A DNA stretch of 64,000 bases, from positions 32,309,587 to 32,373,586 of the forward strand of contig JANAVB010015600.1 in assembly GCA_029216955.1 (NCBI GenBank), written 5' to 3'. This document shows positions 12,340 to 23,329 of the stretch, one piece after another. Position numbers and translations under genes: made by a program. How positions within the stretch are numbered: position 1 is the first letter of the stretch; each line of letters begins with the position of its first letter. Origin of the DNA: Iris pallida. Taxonomy: Eukaryota; Streptophyta; Magnoliopsida; Asparagales; Iridaceae. The notes beneath the pieces are model-generated. The model worked only from the letters and a program-made list of their open reading frames with translations. It was not told where the DNA came from and did no database searches.

Positions 12340-12745
12340 CAAAACTAAAACGAATATACTGCATACTACATACTACGGCCGTGACTCGGGACCACTCCTA
12401 TGAGTCGGGACCATTCCTCCTACATACTATATACTAAAATGAATAAACTTCAAAACTAAAACGAATATACTACAAACTAAAACGAATATACTACATACTA
12501 CGGCCGTGACTCGGGACCATTCCTATGAGTATCGGGATCAAGGAAACTACGTGTTACAAATATCGGCACTATCGGTACGTGTTACAAATATCGCCACTAT
12601 CGTGTTACAAATTGACCAACCAACAAAACTACGTGTTACAAATATCAGCACTATCGGTACGTGGTTTCGAATCGGAGTATCACATTTTTTGGTATCGAAA
12701 AACAAATAACTATTACTAAATTATCAGATTTTTCGGCACTATCAG
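12340..12745. repeat. TATCGG-type repeat region in element B
   Basis: Short repeats include CGGGACCATTCCTATGAGTATCGG and several ACAAATATCGGCACTATCGGTACGTG units, ending in GGTATCGAAAAACAAATAA. The same sequence type, in the same plus-strand orientation, occurs in C (23330-23470), although the B gene runs the other way. It is therefore an independent repeat, not part of the gene. Confidence 0.7.
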
Positions 12746-13140
12746 TGCCCCTGACCCAGCCCCCCCTGACCCCTCCCCCTTCCCCCTACACCACCCCTAA
12801 CCCTAACCCGAACCCTATCCCTAACCCCTCCTCCACCAGCCCCCCTCCCCTCCCCAGCCCCTCCAACCCCTACACCACCCCTAACCCTAACCCGAACCCT
12901 ATCCCCAACCCCTCCCCTTCCATCCCTCCCAAGCCCTCCCGCCCTCACCCCTCCAGGCGCCCTCATCCCCCCGTCCCTCCCCCCAAACCCTAACCCTAGC
13001 CCTCTCCTTCCCCCATCCCCCTCCTCACCCCCAGCCGTCCTCACCCCCTTGCCCCACCCCCCAGCCACCCCCAACCATTCCTCACCCCCAACCACCCGCA
13101 CCCCCTTCCCCTCCTTCCGAGCCACCAGCACCCCCCAACC
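12745..13140. repeat. C-rich intronic minisatellite of element B
   Basis: The plus strand is strongly C-rich (CCCCTCC and CCTAACCC units), so the transcribed sense strand is G-rich. It lies between the CT-rich leader exon (sense 13270 to about 13170, donor GGTACGTG) and the transposase. The equivalent G-rich blocks of C and D lie in the same place. Confidence 0.65.
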
Positions 13141-13319
13141 ACCAACAACAAATAGAGATAGAGAGGGAGTCACGTACCAGAGGAGAGTCGCCAGAGAGAG
13201 TGAAGTCGTCGGAGAGAGTGAAGTCGCCGGAGAGAGTGAGAGCGAGAGCGCCGGCGTGAGAGAGTAAAATGGATAGAAGGAAATGAATCGGGGGGGAGGG
13301 GAATTTAATTTAGTTAGAA

Positions 13320-13552
13320 TTTAGTGACGTTATTATTAATGTCGCTAAATCAGTCGCAATTAGCGATGTTGTAGCGACGTTTCGCGACGACTAGCTCACG
13401 TAACTAATATACGCTGTTGTCACGTCGCTTTTTGCGTCGCTAGTAGCGACGGTTACCGACGTTTCATTTATACGTCGCTAATGTCCACAATTTAGCAACG
13501 TTTTGGTAACGTCGCTAAATTTACGTCACCAATTAAGCAGATTTTAGTAGTG
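13320..13552. repeat. Element B right (5') subterminal repeats
   Basis: TAGCGACGTT-type motifs in both orientations lead up to the terminal inverted repeat. Confidence 0.75.
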
Positions 13553-13589
13553 TTTGTGGTGGTGTTCCTGGTGGTTGAAGGGGGGATTG

Positions 13590-14095
13590 AGACCATCATA
13601 TGCAGCAACAGCTAGGCCAGCATACGTAGCAGCAGCTAGGCAGTATAAGCAACAGCAGCAGCATATGCAGCAGCAATTGCAGCAGCAGCATATGCAGCAG
13701 CAATTACAGTAGCAATTGCAGCAACAAACAGCATCAGTATCATTCATTCGGCCACCCATTCACCATCCATCCATTCATTCATCCATCCATTCATCTATCA
13801 CATATAGCAGTCCATTCATTTATTCATTCACTCATTCATCATTCATTTATTCATTCACCCATTCACCATTCATTCACCCATTCACCATTCATCCATATCA
13901 ATTCATTCATCCATCCATTCATCCTTCACATATAGCAGTCCATTCATTTATTCATTCACCCATTCACCATTCATTTATTCATTCACCTATTCACCATTCA
14001 TTCATTCATTCACCCATTCACCATTCATTCATCCATTCACCCATTCACCATTCATTCATCAATTCATCCTTCTCATCAAAAACATTCACTTAACC
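13590..14095. repeat. CAGCAG and CATTCA minisatellites inside the hAT
   Basis: GCAGCAGCA(A/T)ATGCAGCAG units span about 13590-13730. CCATTCATTCATTCACC-type units follow from 13738 to 14085. Any reading frame here gives only Gln or His/Ser/Ile repeats, so no gene is called. Confidence 0.75.
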
Positions 14096-14496
14096 CCCTT
14101 TATGTTGTGTGTGTGTTGTTAGTGATTTAGTGAGTTGAGTGTTTAGTTAGAAGAGTATGTTAGTGGTTAGATAATATGTTAAGAAAAGGTTTGGTAATAG
14201 GATGTGGTTTGTGTTAGAGAGTGAGAAAATTATGGAAGATATGCTAGTAAGATTTTATATTAAAAGTTTTGTATTAGAGTTAGATGTGGGCTAGAGTGAG
14301 CGTGACAGATTGAGGTATCTTGTGATACCAAGATGGTATCACAAGATAATTAGAATTTACCCTATCTATGAATGGGTAAGGTAATAGAGTAAGTTAAGGT
14401 AATTGCCTAGAAGCTAAGGTATGAGTCTAAGGTGTTAGGATATGGTTAGAAATTGATTGTCTTGGTTGGTAATGGTTAGGATTAGTGCTCTTAGAC
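14096..14496. other. hAT interior with no visible gene
   Basis: This AT-rich single-copy-looking DNA contains a short palindrome, TGTGATACCAAGATGGTATCACA (centre about 14329). No protein motif is visible on either strand. Confidence 0.5.
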
Positions 14497-14640
14497 TAGT
14501 TTTGACCTCGGTTGACGGTTTTGACCAAAAGTCAACAAAAGTCAATCGAAAGTCAAACTTAACCTAAAAGTGACCAGAATTGACCCAAAACTAAACCAGA
14601 GTTGACCAGTTGACTGAAAGTCAACAGTTGGTCAACATTA
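14497..14640. promoter_or_regulatory. Cluster of TTGAC (W-box-like) motifs in the hAT
   Basis: About ten TTGAC/GTCAA cores fall within about 140 bp, several in the TTGAC(C/T) form bound by plant WRKY factors. Whether they work as binding sites is unknown; they may simply be a decayed repeat. Confidence 0.4.
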
Positions 14641-14819
14641 CCCGATGGACTCGACCCAACCCGAGTTCAACCCGACTCCGGGATTGGTCTTGGGCTTCAT
14701 ATGTTGAACCCGAGGTCGGGCTGGGCTTGGGCTCGGATTAGGCTTATCATTCATCTGGTTGGGCTCGGGTTGACCTCAAGCCCGACCAAAACCGCCCGAA
14801 TTGTACCCCTACACACGGT

Positions 14820-15042
14820 TACCATGTCTCTCTACTATAATATACACTAGAAAGTTCGAACACTTCAAATATCGATGTTTGTTCCATGTCTATGTCTAGT
14901 GAAGGATAATTGCCTAGACTTAGTCAACTTCACCCAGTTTGACTAGTTTATCCAAGATATTGACTTAGTCAACTCAATTTTACCCAGTTTGACTAGTTAC
15001 TATGCTGAACATATGTGTCTATCTTTGTAAAATTATTTCCAA
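14820..15042 (+). other. Upstream region of the element A transposase with GTCAAC/TTGACT repeats
   Basis: A direct repeat of about 40 bp, with core GTCAACT...CCCAGTTTGACTAGTT, occurs twice between 14917 and 14998. It starts right after the hAT and stops shortly before the transposase start codon. It probably lies in the leader intron. Confidence 0.45.
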
Positions 15043-18000
15043 ATGGATATGAATTACTACTTACGGAATCGTTCATGGATGTACAATCGTCGTCCTGATG
15101 ATATATGTGGTGTGCGGGATGAATACATAGCGGGAGTAGAGTAGTTCCTGTAGTTTGCTAAGACGTTCCCTCAGTACATGGACGGCACCAAAATTAAGTG
15201 TTCGTGTATGAAATGTCATAACGTAAAATATTATCCAGAAGTGGAAGTGACATATCATTTGTACTCGAGGGGTTTCATGCCTAATTACTATCAGTGGACC
15301 GCACACGGAGAACTTGTGTCTCTAGCATCAGAGCTGGAGCCTTATGTTGAGCCGTATATGCATGCGGGACCTAATTTTGTTTCAGATAATCATGTATACG
15401 ACGACGGGTGCGTGAACATGGTTTTCGACACTGCGGGGCCTAGTTTCGTTCATGATGCAGCTGAGAAGGCATCGAATGTCGATGCTACAAAGTTTATGGA
15501 GTTGCTGGAGAATGCAAGGACTCTATTGTATCCTGGTTGTGAGGATCATTACCGTTGGAGGTGGTTACAAGACTTTTGATCATTAAGTCAGATTTTAACA
15601 TGTCGCAAAAATGCTACAACCGAGTGTTGGAGTTGATTATAAAGATCTTGCCGGCGGATGCTAAGTTATCTAAAGACTTCTATCGGTCTAAGAGGATGGT
15701 GAGATCGCTCTGGATAGGATACGAGAAAATTGATTCTTTTCGCAATGGGTGCATGCTGTACTACAAAGATGACAAGGATGCAGATGTGTGCAGATTTTTG
15801 GTGCTGATCGCTATAAGACAACTAGTATAGGAAGGTCTACCGGTGCAAGAAGACCGACCGATTCAATGTACTACTTGCCTTTAACGCCGCAGTTGCAAAG
15901 ATTATTTATGGTGAAAGAGACGGCCGAAAATATGAGTTGGCACATGCGAGAACAGATTGAAGGAGTATTGGATCACCCATCTGATGGAGAAGCGTGGAAG
16001 CACTTTGATCGAGTGTATCCTGATTTTGCTTCAGATTCACGTAATATCAGGTTGGGGCTATCTTCTGATGGTTTTACTCCTTTTGGTCTTTCGGGATCCC
16101 AGTATTCGTGCTGGCCTGTGATTGTCACTCCGTATAACATACCGCCTTAGATGTGCATGAAGACTCAGTACATGTTTTTAACCGTTATAATTCCTGGTCC
16201 GAACAATCCCAAGAGGAACATTGATGTGTACTTACAGCCTTTGATAGATGAGTTGAATTAGTTATGGGAAGTAGGCGCTAACATGTATGATGTTTCCAGG
16301 AAGCAAAATTTTTAGATGAAGGCAACCCTTATGTGGACCATCAACGACTTTCCGGCCTATAGAATGTTATCTGAATGGAGCACTCATGGCCGTCTCTCAT
16401 GTCCGTATTACATGGACCGTACTAAGGCTTTCTGCTTGAAACATGAAGAAAAACCATGCTTCTTTGATTGTTATCGACAATTTCAGCCAAAAGATCATCC
16501 GTTCAGAAGGAACAGGAATGTATTCCATGCCAGCATTGTAGAGAAGGGTGATCCACCGCCAAGGTGGTACGAAGCTACGATATGGGAAGAGGTTAGAGAT
16601 TTTCCAAGTGCTATCGAAGATCCTATAACTGGATACAAGTGCGATGGATTTGGTAAAGATCATAACTGGACAAAGAGGAGCATATTCTGGGATCAGCCAT
16701 TTTGGAGTACCAATCTGATCAGACATAATCTTGATGTTATGCAAATTGAGAAGAATGTGTTTGATAACATAATTAATACTGTGATGGACATAAAGGGAAA
16801 AAAGAAAGACAATCCCAAGGCCAGGTTGGACTTAGAAGAAATATGCAAACGCCCTGCGTTGCATTTGATAGAGGAGAATAAAAAACAGTTCCTGCCGAAG
16901 TCAATTTTCTCCCTGGACAAGGAGGATAAAGTAAGACTTTGTCGGTGGATCCAGGGCCAAAAATTTCCAGACGAATATGTGTCAAATCTGAGAAGATGTG
17001 TCAATCCGAAGGAAAATAAATTGACGGGTACGAAGAGCCACGATTGTCACATATTCATGGAGAGGTTAATTTCGACTGTATTTCAGGAATTCTTATCGCA
17101 GGCAGTTTGGGAACCATTGACGAAGCTTAGCATATTCTTCAGGAATCTTTGTTCTAGGAAATTGCTCGTTGATCGTTTAGAAAAGCAAGAGAAGGACATT
17201 GCGGTAACACTGTGCAAGCTAGAAAGGGTGTTTCCTCCTGAATTTTTCGACTCTATGGAGCATTTGCCGATTCATCTATCCTATGAGGCACGTGTTGGTG
17301 GACCCGTCGAATATCGATGGATGTACCCGTTCGAGCGATATTTGAATCACCTAAAAAGAAAGACAAAAAATAAGGCACGGGTCGAGGGTTCTATTTGTGA
17401 AGCCTATGTTCTCGAGGAGATTACAAACTTTTGTTCGATGTATTTCAAGCCCCATGTTGCAACTAATAGAACGAGAGCTTCCAGAAACGATGACGGAGAT
17501 CATGAATGTAATGATACAATACTGAAGGTATTCAATGCTCCAGAAAAGCCATCGGGTAAAATAAAGAAGAGATATCTGAACGATGATGAGCTAAGGGCTG
17601 CTCAGGATATGTATTACTCAACTGCGACGATAATGAAGTAGAGAAGCTGGAGGGGTAAGTAATTAATACGTCTACATTATTTTAATAGCGTTGATTATTA
17701 TACTATTACATTAATTGAACGATATTGTTTTCAGCATATTTAATGATGATGTGGGGTCAGGTAGGCCACACATAACAGAAGAAGAACTAGAACAAGAAAT
17801 GAGACATTATTTTCTATCATGGTTGAGTGCATATGTAAGACTTGAGAACTCTGTAATTACCTTTCTGTATATGCACTTGAGAATAAGCTTAATTTATTTT
17901 TTTGTGGTATTTAGGTCGATCGTCCATACGCAAGACTTGAGAATGAGTCTATTAGAACGCTAGCCAAGGGACCAATTTATGCTGCAAAAATATGACCAAG

Positions 18001-18670
18001 CTACTGTGTTAATGGGTTTTGGTTCAAGTCAACAACTTGCCCGATCAGAGACAACTTTGTGGATCTCGATTCCACCAAAAATAGCTATTTGTATATCAGA
18101 TCTTCGAACTACAAAGATATTGATACGGACAACGATTTCTATGGCGTCCTACGGGAGATTGTGGAGCTGACATATAGTTATGGAATAGAGCCTACTAAGA
18201 TTGTGTTATTCAGATGTGATTGGTTCGATCCGATTGAAGGTCAAGGTTGGAAAGTAGACAAGCACAGTCTTGTGGATATAAACTATCAGCGTCGATATCA
18301 AGCCTATGAACCATTTGTCCTATCAAGTCAGGTTCAGCTCGTGTACTTCACAAGTTATCCTAAACGGAGAATAACAAGGTCGGACTGGTGGGCAGTATGC
18401 AAGACCAAAGCTAGAAATACCATTGAGGTTGACGATATAGCTTATCAAGAGTATGAACTACCTCTTGTAACAAATATTATAGAAGTGGACACGACGGAAG
18501 TTCTTCATTACACATCTAACTGTGTAGAAGAAGTAGAATTATCTGAAGAGGAAGATGCAGATAAAAGTGAGGATGTAGAGGAGGAAGAAGAAGAAGAAGA
18601 AGAAGAAGAAGAAGAAGAAGAAGAAGAAGATGAGCTAAACGAAGTAGATGAATTTTTAGAAGAGGATTAA
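15043..18670 (+). pseudogene. TNP2-like CACTA transposase of element A
   Basis: This is the transposase that would excise and insert CACTA elements in the nucleus. Domains in order are: transposase-associated domain (15043 to about 15310, NRSWMYN, KCSCMKCHNVKYY); Transposase_21 (about 15790-16850, LGLSSDGFTPFG, MFLTVIIPGPNNPKRN); DUF4218 (about 17250-17450, HLPIHLSYEARVGGPVEYRW); a small exon (17735-17834); and a last exon (17915-18670) with DUF4216 (FYGVLREIVELTY, DWWAVCKTKARN) and a long poly-Glu tail. The start at 15043 gives MDMNYYLRNRSWMYN. Damage: TAG at 15142, 15151, 16148, 16259 and 16313; 1-bp losses near 15549 and 15796 (the second destroys a cysteine of a C-x2-C pair) and near 17605. 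Splice sites GTAAGT/TTTCAG (17655-17734) and GTAAGA/TTTAG (17835-17914) look intact. Confidence 0.87.
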
Positions 18671-18841
18671 ATCTTTACGTTTGTTTTATCATCATATTTG
18701 ACACTTTAGTGACACTTTTATCATATAAATCTGTGACACATTAGTGACACTTTTATCTGTGACTATGATATTTTTAAAAATCTGTGATGTCTATCATATA
18801 AATATGTATATTTATTTTATTGTCATATATTATTATCAAGT

Positions 18842-20774
18842 ATGACTAGACCAGGAGCACGACGCAGAGGATATTATATTAGGCAGTCCCGTGTGCCTCG
18901 GTCTGGGGATGCAGATTCCGTACCCTCATCCTCATCTCCGAGTACACCAGTGTACCGTTCTGTTCTCGGTCCATTACCGGGACAGGGTAGTTCCAGCGGG
19001 TTGGTGACTCCTACCTCGTCGTCCAGCATTCCTGATCCCGCGTCCAGCATTCCTTTCGCGTCCAGCATTCCTCCTGCCGACGGCTCCATGGGGAGAGCCG
19101 ACACCGAGCATATGGAGGACGGCAATTAGACTGATCCTGCCCAGGCAGGAGGTGAAAGCGACCCTCCATGCGCTCCCCCGGACGAGACATGTATGGAGAT
19201 TTGGACGGACGGGCCTAGGAAGTAAGTTAATTAGTTAATATATATTTCTCAAATGATTATAAGTACATATATATTCATAAAATTTATTATTGTATAGATA
19301 TCGGCCTCCTGTAGTACAGAGACAGCTGGGGTTATTTCTGAGGCAGAACTATGGTGGGCCTTGGATTAACTACTCAGATGCTCCCGCAGATAGGGAGACC
19401 TTTTGGTTGGCCCACTTGAAGGTAAAAAATTTATTTATTTTTAAATTTTAATAATCATTTGTGTATATTATATAACTTTTCTATTTTTTTTCTTGTAGAG
19501 GACCTATTTCTATCCACCACACCGGGCGGCGAAGATCGAGACCCAATTTTCTGCCGTCGCAGGCAAGCTCATCTGTGATGTGATCCACGACCAGAAGTCT
19601 CGTGATCGCTCCGGAAAGCCGATCCATGGTCGGATCACGCCAGAGCAGTGGACTGCGATGAAGGCTAGATTCGATGAGGCCAGGTTCCAGGAGCGGTCTG
19701 ACAAGGCCAAGGTGGCGCGGTCGAGCGCCAGTAAGTGGTGTGGTGGCTCCATTCCTATGACGATGCATTTTCGTCGTTTGGTACAATTCCTATGACGGAC
19801 ATCATTTTATGTATAGATGGATAGAATGTTTAATACAAATAATAGATAATATATTTTAACAGGTAAAAAAGGCCAACATGGTGACCGTCTTCCTAGTCAC
19901 CCATCGGAGGGCTGGGAAGTTCATTGACGAGAGGGCGACACAGGCATATGTACGTTCTATTCTTTATACTAATTTACTATAATTTAGAAAACAGCAAAAT
20001 ATATATCAATATAGACTTTAGCAAACACTTAGACGTTAGCAAACATTGTTCTAAGCCGAGTTTCTTCGACTACAAGAGGAGGCGGCTGCTGCTGCTAGTG
20101 CGCCAGCAGAGGGAGGGGCTGGTACTTCCTCCCAGCCGCCTACAGCTCCATCGCCGGACGACCTCTGGATGACCGCCGTTGGTGGTCTTCAGAAGGGTAC
20201 GTACTACGGTACGGGATCCTACGACGCCTATTTGGCTTCAGAGTCATCCTGGGCCCCCTCTGTCAGTACGCAGTCTCTAGTTTCGCAGGCGTCATCACGA
20301 GCTCAGGGTATTGGTCGTCAGATTGACGAGCTACGTCGTGAGTTACAGCAGCATATTTCTGATCACCATACCGCAGAGCGACGATCGATGATCACCGGAC
20401 GATTTGATGCGGTCGAGCACAGTATACAGGAGCTGATGAGTCTGCAGCAGGCTACAGCTGCCAGCTTGCACATGATCACCGAGTCTACACAGCGCACAGA
20501 GCGTAGACAGGTCGAGCTGGAGGGATCGCAGAGGACCATGTCTGCCTCACTCACTTAGGTACATACTTTGATTGAGGAGAGTACTCAGAGGATGGTGAGT
20601 ACCCTTTCTGCGCATGCTGAGCGACTGCGAGAGCTGGAGCAAAAACGTCCTCCCGGTCCATCGACAGCGTCGACTCTAGACATTGCACTGCCTCCTACTG
20701 CCCCTACAGTGCAGCTCACACAGGAGCAGTATGCGTACATGCTATCTCAGATGCGCAGCAGGGATCCTCAGTAA
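18842..20774 (+). pseudogene. Transposase_24-family gene of element A (En/Spm second protein)
   Basis: This is the second CACTA gene, probably the DNA-binding partner of the transposase. Exons are 18842-19221 (MTRPGARRRG, Ser/Pro-rich), 19298-19421 (RQNYGGPWINY), 19499-19780 (TYFYPPHRAAK...FQERSDKAKVARSSASKWCGGS, the Transposase_24 signature), 19863-19949 (THRRAGKFIDERA) and about 20056-20774 (VGGLQKGTYYGTGSY, then heptad-like helices up to QMRSRDPQ). In-frame TAG stops occur at 19127 and 20556, both plausible CAG decays. The last acceptor reads TTCTAAGCC, whereas B has TTCTAGGCC, so the AG appears lost by a G-to-A change. The gene begins 172 bp after the transposase stop. Confidence 0.75.
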
Positions 20775-21240
20775 TTTTATTGATTTTTTATGAGTTGTAT
20801 GTATTGGCCCTATGAGCAAATTGTTTATTGGTACACTTTTGTTTATACACTTGGTGGGAGACTTTTTATCATCGCCCATTTTTATTTGACTCAATTGGAT
20901 GTTTGTGATGATGTGTGTCTGTGAAGTACAGTATACAGGATTTGAATATATTTATGTTTGTGACGCGGGATGTGTGTATGTGATGATGTTTGTTATGAGT
21001 TGTATGTATTGGCCTTATGATGTGTATCTGTGATGATGTTTGTGATGATATAAAGTGCAGTGTAAAGTGTAAAGTGCAGTGTGCTGGATTTGAATATAAA
21101 GTGTAGTGTGCAGTGTGCAGGATTTGAATATAAAGTGCAGTGTGCAGGATTAGTGTTTAAACTGTATATAAAGTGCAGGATTTGTGTTTAAACTATATAT
21201 AAAGTGCAGCGTGCAGGATTTGAAAACTGTATTTTATTTT
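20775..21240 (+). repeat. 3' flank of element A genes with GTGCAGGATTTGAATATA repeats
   Basis: TGTGATGATG and AAAGTGCAGTGTGCAGGATTTGAATATA units recur irregularly, most densely at 21050-21220. No gene is visible. Short tandem repeats also follow the second gene in C and D, though their sequences differ. Confidence 0.6.
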
Positions 21241-21249
21241 TTTTTAATT

Positions 21250-21667
21250 TTCCAGCATGTTAGCGACGTATTGCGATATTTGGCGACAAATTTATGACGC
21301 GAAAGTACGTCGTAAATATGTATCCGAACGTCGCTAACTGCGATGGGCCATCGCTAAACGTCGCTCATCATGCTGACATGGCAAACCTTGCCATGTCACC
21401 ACATGCAACGAATAGACGTCGCTATATACGTTGCTAAATTGGCGACGTACTATAAATGTCGTCGAACGTCGCTAAGTTTGCGACGTTTTAGCGTCGTAGA
21501 CTATTCGCCGCAACAGCGATGATTGGCGACGAACTTTTGATCTGCGACTAGCTTTTCGGCGACCTGCTTATTCCGTCGATAATTACGTCGCTAAATTAAT
21601 TTAGCGACATATTTTTACTTATTAGCGACATTTTTGGACGTCGCTAATATGACTCATTCTAGTAGTG
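21250..21667. repeat. Element A right subterminal repeats
   Basis: TTAGCGACG and TACGTCGCTAA motifs run to the terminal inverted repeat at 21640-21667. Confidence 0.75.
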
Positions 21668-21959
21668 ATGACAGAAACACGGACACGAACACAGACATTC
21701 ACGCACTGAGATACAGACACGGACACACTAACACACAGACACAAACAATCAGAATTCTTTTTTGTAGAATTTAGCGACGCTTAGTGACGATATTTTACGT
21801 CGCTAATGTGTATCTGAACCTTGCTAACCTGAAACCAGTATGTCGCTGAATGTTGCTATTCGTCGCTATTGAACTGACGTGACAAGTGGGACATGTTAGC
21901 AAAAATAGTCATCCAATGTCGCTAATAACGTTGCTATGTACGTATCAGCACGTCGCTAG
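21668..21959. other. Middle piece of element O
   Basis: An ACACGGACACGAACACAGACA-like repeat (21671-21750) is followed by GCGACG-type subterminal repeats. It lies between the right end of A and the left end of C and belongs to neither; it is the interior of O. Confidence 0.65.
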
Positions 21960-21974
21960 CACTACCAAAATACA

Positions 21975-22310
21975 CTCAATTAGCGACGGATATTTAGCGA
22001 TGGTAAATTATCGTCGGTGTTAGCGACGGCTTCATGGCCGCTCAGCGACTGAGTACCGACTACACGCCTTTGCCATTTTTATTTTAATTTTAGAGGGAGA
22101 AAAGGTCGCATATCCGTCGCTAGGCTGTCGGTAATATAGCGATGGATGTCTAGTCGTCGCTACGTAGTCGATTATTTGGCGGGAATTGTGTAGGAATTTG
22201 GCGATACATTTCTTCGACTACATAGCGACGGATATTCCGTCGGATAATCAATAATAGCGACTAATTGGCGACGGATTATTAGCCGCCGCTATTCCGTCGC
22301 AAAATTTACG
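21975..22310. repeat. Element C left subterminal repeats
   Basis: TAGCGACGGAT and inverse copies, with single TAGTCGCT variants, fill this stretch. Confidence 0.75.
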
Positions 22311-22369
22311 TTCCAGACTTAAATGAAAAGGCGGGGGGAACTTTTCTCATTCTTCCCAAATTCAATCTC

Positions 22370-22405
<36 letters not shown>

Positions 22406-22464
22406 CGGCTTCGGTGAACGGCGTCGGCGTCCTCTCCTCTCTCTCTCTCGAAGGTAATCCCCTA

Positions 22465-22497
<33 letters not shown>

Positions 22498-22500
22498 GTG
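22370..22500 (+). promoter_or_regulatory. CT-rich leader exon of element C
   Basis: CTCTCT runs flank CGTGCGGCTTCGGTGAACGG, and the segment ends at a plausible donor CGAAG|GTAATC (about 22453). The same CT-rich leader with a donor is seen in B and D at the same distance from the subterminal repeats. This suggests a conserved non-coding first exon; the transcription start itself is not defined. Confidence 0.5.
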
Positions 22501-22509
22501 TGTTACGGT

Positions 22510-22935
22510 TTGTCGACGTTGGGGCAGCGGGGGCGGCGGGCTTGGGGACATTCGGGCTTGGGGCGGGGGCGTCGGGCGCTGGGCGGCGGGCTTGGGGCGG
22601 GGGCGTCGGGGACTGGGCGGCTGGCTTTGGGCGGGGGCGTCGGGGGCTGGGCGGCGGGCTTGGGGCGGGGGCGTCGGGGGCTGGGCGGCGGGCTTGGGGC
22701 GGGGGCGTCGGGGGCTGGGCGGCGGGCTTGGGACGGGGGTGTCGGGGGCTGGGCGGCGGGCTTGGCGCGGGGGCGGCGGGGGCTGGGCGGCGGGCTTGGG
22801 GCGGCGGGCGTCGGGGGCTGTGCTGCGGGCTTGGGCGGGGGCGTCGGGGGCTGGGCGGCGGGCTTGGGGTGTTGGTGTCGGGGGCTGAGCGGCGGGCTTG
22901 GGGCGGCGGGCTTTGGTCGGGGACGGCGGGGGGCT
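22510..22935 (+). repeat. G-rich minisatellite (about 34-bp period) in element C
   Basis: GCGTCGGGGGCTGGGCGGCGGGCTTGGGG units recur about every 34 bp (22637, 22671, 22705 and onwards). The strand is almost free of A. Long open frames on both strands here are composition artefacts. It lies in the presumed first intron and is rich in G runs that could form quadruplexes. Confidence 0.8.
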
Positions 22936-23329
22936 TTGCTTATCAAATTTATCAGAGTTTATATATTGGCTAAATAATGTGTTATCCATATTGGGTGTTA
23001 TCCATTACTTTGGTGGTGTTTGGATTTGTAAATGTGAATATGGAGTTTGGGTTCATGGTGTATATGTTCATTGTGTCAAGGACAGTGCCAGTTCTACATC
23101 TGCATAAGTCAGTTGTGTGCTTCTATATAGATGTATATATCTATACATCTAACTGTGATATACATATATATGTGTATGTGTGCTTTAGAGAGTGACGAAT
23201 GAAAGGCAGGCCTACCATGCCACGGCTTGGGGTGTAATGTGTGATTGTAGACATGGTAGGAATTATAGGTAATTAATGCTAGTGTGACTAGACTAAGGTA
23301 GTGCTTGCTAGATAATAAGGACAAGGTTC
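22936..23329 (+). other. Spacer of element C without visible gene
   Basis: This AT-rich sequence contains short TATATATC/ATACATATATATG stretches. I recognise no protein or RNA gene in it. Confidence 0.5.

Larger units (their letters stand above)
5729..13552 (-). mobile_element. Coding CACTA element B (minus strand)
   Basis: The ends are CACTACAAAAATTTG (left) and the inverse of CACTACTAAAATCTG (right), with a perfect ttt duplication at 5726-5728 and 13553-13555. The length is 7.8 kb. Genes run on the minus strand: leader near 13140-13270, TNP2-like gene 12309-8727, then the Transposase_24-like gene 8503-6546. It inserted into the hAT. Both genes are interrupted, mainly by in-frame stops. Confidence 0.88.
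5394..14811. mobile_element. Non-autonomous hAT element (interrupted by CACTA B)
   Basis: The inverted ends are TAGGGGTGCAACTTGGGC (left) and the inverse of TAGGGGTACAATTCGGGC (right). The flanking 8-bp duplication cacacggt is perfect (5386-5393 and 14812-14819). Eight-base duplications and a TAGGGGTG end are hallmarks of hAT transposons. Its own DNA is 5394-5728 plus 13553-14811, about 1.6 kb. It encodes no hAT transposase that I can recognise. It contains GGGCTCGGGTT motifs near both ends, a CATTCA minisatellite and a cluster of TTGAC motifs. Confidence 0.85.
4780..21667 (+). mobile_element. Coding CACTA element A (interrupted by the hAT and element B)
   Basis: The left end is CACTACTAAAATATG at 4780 and the right end is the inverse of CACTACTAGAATGAG at 21667. 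The flanks are acg and atg, a target duplication with one mismatch. Without the hAT the element is about 7.5 kb. On the plus strand it carries subterminal repeats, a C-rich leader, a TNP2-like gene (15043-18670) and a Transposase_24-like gene (18842-20774). Both genes carry stops and frameshifts. It sits inside element O. Confidence 0.8.

Noticed and set aside
12780..13000. Telomere-like CCCTAACCC repeats
   Set aside because: The unit is CCCTAA with many variants, not the plant CCCTAAA array. It is short, irregular and within the C-rich intron block of element B.
13716..14093. Ser/His/Ile-rich frame in the hAT
   Set aside because: It comes from the CATTCA minisatellite and is not a transposase.
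21668..21959. Possibility that A and C are one long element
   Set aside because: Each has its own inverted ends and near-duplicated flank, their subterminal motifs differ in class, and 292 bp of O sequence separates them.
22462..22989. Long open frames on both strands (Gly/Ala/Trp-rich on one, Pro/Ala/Arg-rich on the other)
   Set aside because: They lie in a 34-bp G-rich minisatellite; open frames in several phases of both strands follow from the lack of stop codons in such DNA.
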